Shown in pieces: positions 30,749 through 37,920 of a stretch of DNA of 37,920 bases. Position 1 is the first letter of the stretch; each line of letters opens with the position of its first letter. The notes beneath the pieces were generated by a model. That model was not told the origin of the DNA, did no database searches, and was given only the letters and a program-made list of their open reading frames with translations. Both the position numbers and the translations under genes were made by a program. Source of the DNA: Planctomycetaceae bacterium (GTDB lineage Bacteria > Planctomycetota > Planctomycetia > Planctomycetales > Planctomycetaceae); assembly GCA_029259845.1 (NCBI GenBank), contig JAJDEI010000021.1, positions 1 through 37,920 of the forward strand, given 5' to 3'.

Positions 30749-33169
30749 TCAGGCCGGTTCGAGGGTCAGTTTGTCACAGCTCCTGCTCGCCAGTTGATCA
30801 GGGTCGAGCGGGATCTCGTGGTACCGCCCGGCGATCCAGTCTTCGAGTTGGTCGTCGTAGTGGCCGCTGCCGGGGTGTCCCGACTGGCTCTGTCCGTCGA
30901 TGGCCCACAGGCTTCGCGACGGTTGGTCGAGGTCGGTGATGAAGCGGTAACCGCCGCCGGTGCTCGCTTGCCAATCAGGATCGCATCCGGAGTTACACAC
31001 CGTCCCCACGTCTCCTCTAACGCCGAAGCCGCAACGGTCGAGCAATTCCGACAGGTCTCCTCGCGATGACAACACGTGTCGCAACGGCATGAGGTGCAAT
31101 CGGCCCCACGTCCACTGCTGCATGTCCGGTCCGAAACGTTCGCTCAGGACGTTCAGCGTCTGGTCGAAGGCGGCGAGGATTCGGGATTCACGCTTGCCAT
31201 CAGGAAACCAACCGTGCGGGTCATCCGCCAACAACCGCGAGGCGATCGCCTCGGCTCCCTGCACCATCAACGGTAAGGCCTCGTCATCGAAACGCGTTCT
31301 CGCGACGATCTCCGTCCAGTGGGTAAAGAAAACGTTGAATAACGCCGGACCGACAACGTCCGTTTCGACTTGCCCGTCCCACCCTCTGAGAATGACGGCC
31401 GCTTCCTGAACACGGCGGTCGGCGCAGTTCGCAAGTGCGTTCAACAAGGCAGGGAGACACTCGATTGCACGGAGCGAGGTCACATCCTGCTGCATGCTAC
31501 GGACGTCCTCAACGGTAAGTTTTCCCGATACGCCCCCGGCCCCCTGCAAATGGCCCTCGATCATTTGGCGAATGCGGACGGCGCGGTGTCCGCGGGCCCA
31601 TGTCCCCGCCAGTGGTTGGGGGAAGTCATCAGCGGCGACGCGGTTGTTGGCTGTCACGATCCAACCTTGCTCCGGGTCCGTCAGTTCGGGCATCTCCTCG
31701 AAGGCCATCAGACCGGCCCACTGATCGTCCGGCTCCCAACCCTTCCGATATCCCCGCTCGGCGCGGCGACGCAGCGGAATCCGGCCGCTTGCTTTGAAGC
31801 CGATGTGACCCTCCACATCGGCGAACAGCAACGCGAATGTCGGCACATGCCACGGCCGAAGCGCTTCCTTGAACTGGGACGCATCGGCCGCCCGGTCCAT
31901 CGCCAGCATGGCTGCCAGCCAACCGCCCTCATAGGCGCCGAGCCACTTCAGCGAGACCGGGCCGGTCTCTCGTGCGGCGGGCGGCAAGAGTTCGTCAACG
32001 ATCGGCCCGTTGCGAGAAAAACGGATCGTCTTCTGCACCGATGGGGCGTCTCGGACGCCGATCGTCTCGGTCAGTTCGCGGGACCGCTCCCACTCCCCAT
32101 CGTCGAGAAAGCAACCCGGATGCGCTTCGTCGGTTCGTTCCTGATAGAGATCGCGGAGCGAACAGATGTTATTAGTGATTGACCACGCAACGCGGTCATT
32201 GCGTCCAATCATGATGGCGGGCATGCCGACGTACGCCATGCCCGCCGTGTTGAACGAACCGCCACACAGACGGACCTCGTACCAGCAGGAGACCGCTTCG
32301 AGGGCGATGTGCGGGTCGCTGGCGATCAGCGGCTTGCCGCGCGCGGTGTGCCGCCCCGCGACGACCCAGTTGTTGCTGCCGACGCCGTCGTCCGGCATGC
32401 CCATCGCCCGTCCAACGGCTTCGCAAGCGCCAACGTCGCCCGTCGCGTTCACCGCTGAGGGAGTGTAACTTCCAACGGGCATGATGGACTCGTCGTCCGC
32501 TTCGCCCTGCAGAAACTCCCGATAGAGGGCTCCCTCGCCCAGGGACCGCTTGGCCAGTTCGGGAATGGCGATGACCGGCAGACGGCCTGTCAGATACCAG
32601 CGAAACTCGTTCTCGATCGTGATGCAATCGAGTGGCGTCCACGGATCGGGGCGATAATCCAGCAGGTCGAACTCGATGGGGAGCCGGTCGCCGCTCTGGT
32701 TGATGAACGCGTTGATCCCATCCGAGAAGGATGTCAGAAGCGCGCTTGTCTCGACCGGCAACTGCAACCATTCGTTGCCGGCAATGCGGTTGAGACCGAC
32801 AGTCCGTGCGACGATGTCGGATTCGAGACCCTCCGCTCCGAGGATTTCCGCCAATCGCCCCGCCCCTTTGCGGCGGAGATAGTCGAGCTGAAACAGACGG
32901 TCCTGCGCCATCGCAAAGCCGAACCCGTAGAACAGGTCGGCGTCGTTGTCGGCAACGATATGCGGCACGCCCACGGAGTCCCGGTGAATTTCGACAGCCG
33001 AAGCGACCGCCGCTTTCCGGGCTCCCTCAAATGACGGCACGCGCTGCTTGATGCATTCGCCCCACCAACGGTCAAACTCGTCACGTGAGATTCCCGCCGC
33101 CGCACAAATCGATGCGATCGATTCGCCGCCGCCGAGACGCCGCAGGATGCCTTGTTCGCTGAGTCTCAT
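30749..33169 (-). CDS. Penicillin acylase family amidase with HTH-like N-terminus
   Basis: The product has 806 residues of the N-terminal-nucleophile hydrolase (penicillin amidase) type, which cleaves amide bonds after self-processing. Residues about 58-180 form the alpha part (VEIHRDSVGVPHIVADNDAD, GFGFAMAQDRLFQLDYLRRK). The nucleophile is Ser265 in GVGSNNWVVAG, where the chain should be cut, followed by SDPH at 284-287. The rest is the beta subunit with WSITNN and the VTANNR motif. Substrates could be acyl-homoserine lactones, beta-lactams or peptides; the sequence does not decide. The first 55 residues look like a small helix-turn-helix (ESIASICAAAGISRDEFDRW), and no signal peptide is seen, which is unusual as relatives are normally exported. 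Confidence 0.9.
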   Translation of the reverse strand: MRLSEQGILRRLGGGESIASICAAAGISRDEFDRWWGECIKQRVPSFEGARKAAVASAVEIHRDSVGVPHIVADNDADLFYGFGFAMAQDRLFQLDYLRRKGAGRLAEILGAEGLESDIVARTVGLNRIAGNEWLQLPVETSALLTSFSDGINAFINQSGDRLPIEFDLLDYRPDPWTPLDCITIENEFRWYLTGRLPVIAIPELAKRSLGEGALYREFLQGEADDESIMPVGSYTPSAVNATGDVGACEAVGRAMGMPDDGVGSNNWVVAGRHTARGKPLIASDPHIALEAVSCWYEVRLCGGSFNTAGMAYVGMPAIMIGRNDRVAWSITNNICSLRDLYQERTDEAHPGCFLDDGEWERSRELTETIGVRDAPSVQKTIRFSRNGPIVDELLPPAARETGPVSLKWLGAYEGGWLAAMLAMDRAADASQFKEALRPWHVPTFALLFADVEGHIGFKASGRIPLRRRAERGYRKGWEPDDQWAGLMAFEEMPELTDPEQGWIVTANNRVAADDFPQPLAGTWARGHRAVRIRQMIEGHLQGAGGVSGKLTVEDVRSMQQDVTSLRAIECLPALLNALANCADRRVQEAAVILRGWDGQVETDVVGPALFNVFFTHWTEIVARTRFDDEALPLMVQGAEAIASRLLADDPHGWFPDGKRESRILAAFDQTLNVLSERFGPDMQQWTWGRLHLMPLRHVLSSRGDLSELLDRCGFGVRGDVGTVCNSGCDPDWQASTGGGYRFITDLDQPSRSLWAIDGQSQSGHPGSGHYDDQLEDWIAGRYHEIPLDPDQLASRSCDKLTLEPA

Positions 33170-33291
33170 TGAGGCGTGTCCTTGTCACAGGTGAGATTCT
33201 CGGTTTTATCGCTGGAACCGGTGAAAGTGAATAGCTCGGAGGGCCGGGCACGGAGATAATACTCGTTCTCTGTCCCGACCTGGAGGTTCCC

Positions 33292-34239
33292 ATGAACGAC
33301 CAATCTGCTGTCAGTCGTCGAGACGTGTTGAAAGCTGCGGGAGCAACCGCAGCCGCATGGGCTGCATCGCCGCCGGCCTTTTCCGCTGACGATGAGGAGG
33401 CGATGTTGATCATCGACTGTCACGCTCATATCTATGGCGAGGACGAACAGCGGTACCCCACGATCGAGAAACCGTACCGTCCGCCCGCTGGAAAAGGGAA
33501 CATCGCCCATCTCAAACAGGAAATGCGGGCGACCGGTGTCAGGTACGTAACGGCGATTCAAACCAGCACCTTCTACCGCTGGGACAACCGCTTCACCGCG
33601 GATTCGGCGCGCGACAACAGGGACTTCATGGTCGGCGTGGTGACGCTCGACCCCGATGATCCCGCCAGCCCGGAACTCCTGGAGAAGTATGTCCGCGAGA
33701 ACAACGTTCGCGGCATGCGGAGCATTCCCGCCAAAAGCGGGCGGCTGGACGATCCGGGCGTGGACCGCTTGTGGGCGATGGCGGAACGGCTGGGGATCGT
33801 CATCAACGCCCTGGTCAACCGGGACAAACGCCCGGAACTCGAAACGCTGGCCGGGCGGCATCCCGAATTGAATGTCGTCATCGACCACTGCCTGAACATT
33901 GCGGCGGGTCCCATGCTGCAACCGGTCCTCGGCGACATGCTCGCTCTCGCCCGGTTGCCGAAGGTGCACGCCAAGCTTTCCTTTATTCCCACCGGCAGTG
34001 AGGAACCGTACCCGTGCAGCGATCTGCATGATGCCTGCCGGGCGATCATCGATGCGTACGGACCGGAACGCTGCGTTTGGGGCAGCGACTTTCCCTGTGA
34101 ATTGTGGTGCCCGAAAGTCACCTACGCCCAACACCTGCGAATCTTCACGCATGAACTCAAGCTGGACGAAGCGACGCGGGCAGCCGTTTTGGGAAAAACC
34201 GCCCATCGTCTCTGGATCGAACCGCGCGGCTCATCGTGA
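33292..34239 (+). CDS. Tat-exported amidohydrolase (amidohydrolase_2 type)
   Basis: The product has 315 residues. A twin-arginine signal (SRRDVLKAAGATAAAWAA, 8-25) begins the protein, so the folded enzyme should cross the membrane. The TIM-barrel metal-dependent hydrolase follows: HxH in DCHAHIYG (metal ligands His44 and His46), a conserved VVIDHCLNI near residue 195 with a further His, and WGSDFP near 263 with the catalytic Asp. This is the layout of the amidohydrolase_2 family (decarboxylase or lactonase types). The substrate is unknown. TGGAGG lies upstream of the ATG. It is divergent from the acylase gene across 122 bases. Confidence 0.9.
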   Translation: MNDQSAVSRRDVLKAAGATAAAWAASPPAFSADDEEAMLIIDCHAHIYGEDEQRYPTIEKPYRPPAGKGNIAHLKQEMRATGVRYVTAIQTSTFYRWDNRFTADSARDNRDFMVGVVTLDPDDPASPELLEKYVRENNVRGMRSIPAKSGRLDDPGVDRLWAMAERLGIVINALVNRDKRPELETLAGRHPELNVVIDHCLNIAAGPMLQPVLGDMLALARLPKVHAKLSFIPTGSEEPYPCSDLHDACRAIIDAYGPERCVWGSDFPCELWCPKVTYAQHLRIFTHELKLDEATRAAVLGKTAHRLWIEPRGSS

Positions 34240-34347
34240 CGCTGCGACGGGCGGCTGTCGAATCGGGCGGCTGCCCGATTGGGGCGCCGATGAGATCGAC
34301 GCCTTCATACGGTGAGGGCATGCGATTGGCAGCGACACCTCTGGATT

Positions 34348-34423
34348 CGTCAGGAAGCGGCCGCTCCCACGCGCCGGAGAATTCCCAACGGATTCCACCC
34401 GTGTTAGCGGCCGCTTCCTGACG
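34348..34423. repeat. Palindromic repeat, GGAAGCGGCCGC family
   Basis: CGTCAGGAAGCGGCCGCT (34348-34365) pairs perfectly with 34406-34423, an 18-bp stem with a 40-base loop. It is the intact form of the copy at 6988-7078, and it occupies most of the 263-base gap before the 2-oxoglutarate dehydrogenase gene. Confidence 0.8.
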
Positions 34424-34502
34424 GGCGCGGCTCTGATGACGACGGCGCAGTTGATTTTCGTCGGCCTCTCGCCTATCCCTGAATGGAAATCCAGACGGGA
34501 CG

Positions 34503-37376
34503 ATGGTTCCATACGCAGGCGGGGCCCACATTTTGACGGGACCAAACGGTCACTTCTCGAGCAGCATGAGCTTGCCGTACGTCGAAGGCCTCTACGAAGC
34601 GTATCTTCGTGGCGACCCGAACCTGCCGACGGAGTGGGCGCGGTATTTCGACGGACTGAAGGACGGACGCAGCGACAAGCATTCATCGGTTACGGAACGG
34701 CCCTTTCCTGCGCGGAGCGTGTTCAATCCCGCCGGAGGACGCGCAGCGGGGACCGGGCCGCACGGCGGTCGTCAGGGAGTTGTTGATGGCCGGCAACACG
34801 TCGCCGGCCTGCAGGAGCGGCTCGACCAACTGATCCGCAACTTCCGGGTCCGCGGCCACATCGTCGCTGCGGTTGACCCTCTGGGAACGATGCCGCTGCC
34901 GCCGGCGGAACTCGATCCCGGCTTCTATGGGCTCACCGAGGCGGACCTCGACCGCGAACTCTCGACTTCGTGGTTCGGCGGCCCGGAGCAGCGCACCCTG
35001 CGGCAGATGCTCGCGTGGCTGCGACAGACGTACTGCCGCTCGATTGGCGTGCAGTTCATGCACATCGACAGCCTGCGGGTTCGCATGTGGCTCGCTGACC
35101 GCATGGAGCGGACCGGCAACCGCCTCAAGCTCGACCGGGAAGAGCAACTCCGTATTCTGGGACGACTTGCCGACGCGGTCGTCTTTGAGGATTTCATCGC
35201 CAAGAAATACGTCGGGGCAAAGAGTTTTTCGCTGGAAGGAGCCGAGAGTCTGATTCCCCTGCTCGATATGGCGATCGAGAAAATGGGCAACGAAGGCGTC
35301 CGCGAAATCGTCATCGGCATGGCGCATCGGGGTCGGCTGAACGTTTTGGCGAACATCACGGGCAAGAACCCGCGCACAATCTTTCGGGAGTTCGAGGACG
35401 TCGACCCGGAGTTGCAGATGGGCCGGGGCGATGTCAAGTACCACATGGGTCACAGCGGCGACTGGACGACGTCGCAGGGGAATGCGGTCCACTTGTCGCT
35501 CTGTTTTAACCCCAGCCATTTGGAGTTCGTCAACCCGGTCGCATTGGGGCGGATGCGGGCCAAGCAGGACCGGTTCGGCGACTTCGGCCATGAGCGGGGA
35601 GCTGTGATTCTGATTCATGGCGACGCAGCGTTCGCCGGCGAAGGGGTCGTCCAGGAGACGCTGAACCTCAGTGAACTGCCGGGGTACAGCGTGGGCGGCA
35701 CGCTGCATGTGATCGTCAACAATCAGATCGGCTTCACGACGTCGCCGCACGAAAGCCGGTCGAGCACCTATGCGACGGATGTCGCCAAGATGCTGCAAAT
35801 CCCCATCTTTCATGTGAACGGCGAAGACCCGGAAGCAGTGGCCCAAGTGGTCAGCCTGGGGCTCGACTTCCGACGGGAGTTTCAACGGGACGTCGTCATC
35901 GACATGTACTGTTATCGTCGCCGCGGCCATAACGAGAGCGACGAACCGGCGTTCACACAACCGGAGATGTACCGTGCCATCAAGCAGAAACGGTCGACCT
36001 ACGAGGACTACTTCGCTCACTTGCACCAGCAACATGGAGTGACCGAACAGGAAGCTCAGCAGATCGTCGAAAGCAAACGGCAACAGCTCGAGCGCGAGCT
36101 GGCCGAAGCACGCCGTGACGATTTTATTCGCTGTCTTCCTCAACTCAGTGGCGTTTGGGCCGGCTTCAAAGGGGGCGGCGTGCTCTCGGCGGAGACGCCG
36201 GAGGCTCCCGTGGATGCGGACGCACTCTCCCGAATCCTCCGTGCTCAAACGGAGTTGCCGGAAGAGTTCACGATCCATCCCAAGCTCGCGCGGCTGATGA
36301 AGGCTCGCCGCGCGATGGCGGAGGGGGACCGACCGCTCGATTGGGGAGCCGCCGAGGCGTTGGCGTTCGGCACACTGGTCGCTGACGGTGCGTTTCTGCG
36401 CCTGTCCGGACAAGACGTCTGCCGGGGCACGTTCAGCCATCGGCATGCCGTCCTTTACGACTACAACGACGGCCACCCGTTCGTCCCGCTGACGAACCTC
36501 ACGGACAACCCGCGTCTCGTGCAGATCATCAACAGCCCCCTGTCTGAGACCGGCGTCCTTGGATTTGAGTACGGGTACAGTCTCGACCGTCCGGAAGGGC
36601 TCGTCATCTGGGAGGCGCAGTTCGGCGACTTCGTCAACGCCGGGCAAGTCATCGTCGATCAGTTCATCGCCAGTGCCGAGGACAAATGGGAGCGGCTCAG
36701 CGGGTTAGTCATGCTGTTGCCGCACGGCTTTGAAGGGCAAGGGCCCGAACATTCCTCCGCCCGGCTGGAACGCTTCCTGATGCTCTCGGTCGACGACAAC
36801 ATGCAGGTCGCGCAGCCGTCGACGCCCGCCCAGTTCTTTCACCTGCTGCGCCGGCAGGTGCTTCGGCAGTGGAAGAAACCGTTGATCGTGATGTCCCCCA
36901 AGAGCCTGCTGCGGCACCCAGTGTGCGTCTCCTCACTGAACAACTGTGCAGATGTCGGATTCCGTCCGGTCCTCGGAGATGATGGCTTCGGCGACCCGGC
37001 CGACGTCCGCCGGATTCTCCTGTGCTCGGGACGCGTCTATTTCGATCTGGCCGAGCGCCGCGAGCAGGAGAACCGTCGGGATGTGGCCCTCATCCGGATC
37101 GAGGAGTTTTACCCCTTGCCCACGGAACGCCTGAACCTCGCCCTCGCACCGTTTGCAGAGGGGACACCGGTCGTCTGGGTTCAAGACGAGCCGCAAAACA
37201 TGGGGGCCTGGTGGTTCCTGCGGTTTCATTTTGGTGATACGCTGGACGGTCGTTTGCCGTTTTCGGCCGTAACCCGTCCCCCGTCGTCGAGTCCCGCGAC
37301 CGGGTCGTCACACAGCCATCGTATCGAACAACAGCAACTCTTGGATCAAGCGTTCGCCGTCGAGACAACGGACTGA
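34503..37376 (+). CDS. sucA: 2-oxoglutarate dehydrogenase E1 component
   Basis: This is the thiamine-diphosphate-dependent E1 subunit of the TCA-cycle complex, decarboxylating 2-oxoglutarate in the cytoplasm. The product has 957 residues, close to the family's 930. The N-terminus has [22 protein letters not shown]. The core has [59 protein letters not shown] and [20 protein letters not shown] (cofactor-binding region). The C-terminal half has [20 protein letters not shown] and the [16 protein letters not shown] end motif. The start is taken at 34503; an ATG at 34566 is also possible. No sucB follows in the window. Confidence 0.96.
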   Translation: MVPYAGGAHILTGPNGHFSSSMSLPYVEGLYEAYLRGDPNLPTEWARYFDGLKDGRSDKHSSVTERPFPARSVFNPAGGRAAGTGPHGGRQGVVDGRQHVAGLQERLDQLIRNFRVRGHIVAAVDPLGTMPLPPAELDPGFYGLTEADLDRELSTSWFGGPEQRTLRQMLAWLRQTYCRSIGVQFMHIDSLRVRMWLADRMERTGNRLKLDREEQLRILGRLADAVVFEDFIAKKYVGAKSFSLEGAESLIPLLDMAIEKMGNEGVREIVIGMAHRGRLNVLANITGKNPRTIFREFEDVDPELQMGRGDVKYHMGHSGDWTTSQGNAVHLSLCFNPSHLEFVNPVALGRMRAKQDRFGDFGHERGAVILIHGDAAFAGEGVVQETLNLSELPGYSVGGTLHVIVNNQIGFTTSPHESRSSTYATDVAKMLQIPIFHVNGEDPEAVAQVVSLGLDFRREFQRDVVIDMYCYRRRGHNESDEPAFTQPEMYRAIKQKRSTYEDYFAHLHQQHGVTEQEAQQIVESKRQQLERELAEARRDDFIRCLPQLSGVWAGFKGGGVLSAETPEAPVDADALSRILRAQTELPEEFTIHPKLARLMKARRAMAEGDRPLDWGAAEALAFGTLVADGAFLRLSGQDVCRGTFSHRHAVLYDYNDGHPFVPLTNLTDNPRLVQIINSPLSETGVLGFEYGYSLDRPEGLVIWEAQFGDFVNAGQVIVDQFIASAEDKWERLSGLVMLLPHGFEGQGPEHSSARLERFLMLSVDDNMQVAQPSTPAQFFHLLRRQVLRQWKKPLIVMSPKSLLRHPVCVSSLNNCADVGFRPVLGDDGFGDPADVRRILLCSGRVYFDLAERREQENRRDVALIRIEEFYPLPTERLNLALAPFAEGTPVVWVQDEPQNMGAWWFLRFHFGDTLDGRLPFSAVTRPPSSSPATGSSHSHRIEQQQLLDQAFAVETTD

Positions 37377-37672
37377 TCGTTGCCGCCGGGTGATTTACTG
37401 AACGCCATCATCACAGGAAACAGCTCTTCAACCGGAAAGTCGCGGTTGTTACTGGAAACACGTTGAAATCTCACAGAATGCCTGCTTCTGCTGGTTGTGT
37501 CGAAAGGCGAGCAGCGTAACCCGAAGCGTTAGCGAGGACGCTTCGAGATGCTTGCAAGGACTTCCCTCGCTTACTCTTCGGGTCACGATGACTATCGACG
37601 GTGCAACTTCAAGAAACGTAAGCGACGGGATCGGACGACTCACGTTCCTGGCTGACGTATTGGAGTGCTGCG
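37377..37672. other. Intergenic region with REP-like hairpin ahead of a truncated RAYT
   Basis: There is no gene in these 296 bases after sucA. They hold the REP-like hairpin at 37516-37586 and, at 37617-37655, a second related motif (ACGTAAGCGACGGG with ACGTTCCTGGCTGACG) just before the transposase start. Confidence 0.5.
37516..37586. repeat. REP-like (SVSEG) palindrome beside a RAYT remnant
   Basis: GTAACCCGAAGCGTTAGCGA (from 37516) pairs imperfectly with CTCGCTTACTCTTCGGGTCA (37566-37585), the same arms as the perfect copy at 4495-4564. The translated form gives VTRSVSE. It lies 87 bases before a truncated REP-associated transposase. Confidence 0.75.
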
Positions 37673-37798
37673 ATGGATGATCCGATTGGTTATCTCCTGA
37701 CATGGGTTACGTACGGCACGTGGTTGCCGGGCGATTGTAGGGGTTGGGTCGAGTACAGACATGGTTGGCAACTCCCCGACCCCGTCTGTCAGGGCTAA
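37673..37798 (+). pseudogene. Truncated REP-associated tyrosine transposase (Y1/RAYT)
   Basis: The frame starts [20 protein letters not shown], the typical N-terminus of planctomycete Y1 transposases (TnpA_REP type), with [14 protein letters not shown] after it. It stops at a TAA after 41 residues, whereas intact proteins are near 200. The catalytic HxH and Tyr parts are missing, and the sequence after the stop does not continue the family in any frame I could recognise, so this is a deletion remnant. RAYT enzymes process REP hairpins; the SVSEG-type hairpin just upstream fits such a pair. Confidence 0.7.
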
Positions 37799-37876
37799 CG
37801 CCTTTTCCATTTCGGGGTTCGTGCGTAGGATTGGTTGAGTTTACGGAGAGTCAACTTTTCTCAGGGAGGTTTACTT

Positions 37877-37920
37877 ATGTCATCCGCCTGCGGGGAGAGC
37901 TTGTTGGCCTGTTGGTCGCA
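37877..37920 (+). CDS. Start of an unrecognised gene (partial)
   Basis: An ATG at 37877 is preceded by AGGGAGG with a good spacing of seven bases. The visible codons read MSSACGESLLACWS and run off the window. Too little is visible to name it. Confidence 0.4.
   Translation, partial: MSSACGESLLACWS

Noticed and set aside
34683-36647. Very long open frame antisense to sucA
   Set aside because: It is a mirror frame of a highly biased high-GC gene; sucA is unmistakable on the plus strand.

Overview
The window looks like chromosomal DNA of a planctomycete (Planctomycetota). The GC content is high and several starts are GTG. Dispersed palindromes translate as the VTRSVSEG / LTLRVT peptides that recur in planctomycete intergenic DNA. 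The encoded proteins (planctomycete-style MotB pair, GGDEF-HDOD protein, HTH-headed penicillin acylase) fit this group. This assignment is inference from sequence style; no 16S or other marker gene is present.

Layout. Positions 1-100 hold the tail of a transposase. Positions 138-3017 (minus strand) hold three unrecognised membrane proteins, two of them coupled by a GTGA overlap. Positions 3345-4380 hold a compact heat-shock unit: a sigma-54-like promoter, two small heat shock proteins (Hsp20) and a hairpin terminator. Positions 4878-6461 (minus) encode an HDOD-GGDEF protein. Positions 7216-19018 are a long flagellar operon: flgB, flgC, fliE, fliF, fliG, fliH, fliI, fliJ, a MotE-like gene, fliQ, fliR, flhB, motA and two tandem motB-like genes. 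A convergent minus-strand block (23514-19053) carries flgM, flagellin, fliD and fliS. A plus-strand block (23860-28930) encodes a large TPR/STN-like protein, a secreted Pro-rich TPR protein, a small FlgN-like helical protein and a sigma-54 activator without receiver domain. csrA follows at 29706 behind a second sigma-54-like promoter. Beyond are a penicillin-acylase-family hydrolase with a helix-turn-helix-like head (minus), a divergent Tat-exported amidohydrolase, and the E1 subunit of 2-oxoglutarate dehydrogenase. The right edge holds a truncated REP-associated (Y1) transposase start beside a REP hairpin, and the first codons of another gene.

How it works together. The centre encodes rod/MS-ring/switch scaffolding (FlgB, FlgC, FliE, FliF, FliG), the export ATPase group (FliH, FliI, FliJ), part of the export gate (FliQ, FliR, FlhB), the stator (MotA, two MotB-like proteins, MotE), the filament and cap (flagellin, FliD) with chaperone FliS, and regulators (FlgM-like anti-sigma-28, CsrA, sigma-54 activator). 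FliM, FliN, FliO, FliP, FlhA, hook and L/P-ring genes are absent here and must lie elsewhere if the flagellum is complete. The three gaps over 100 bp inside the operon each contain a palindromic repeat of one family, one copy apparently carrying a second nested palindrome. The sigma-54-like promoters ahead of hsp20 and csrA share TTGGCACGC-N4-TGC-N-TTG, suggesting one sigma-54 network in a window that also encodes a sigma-54 activator.
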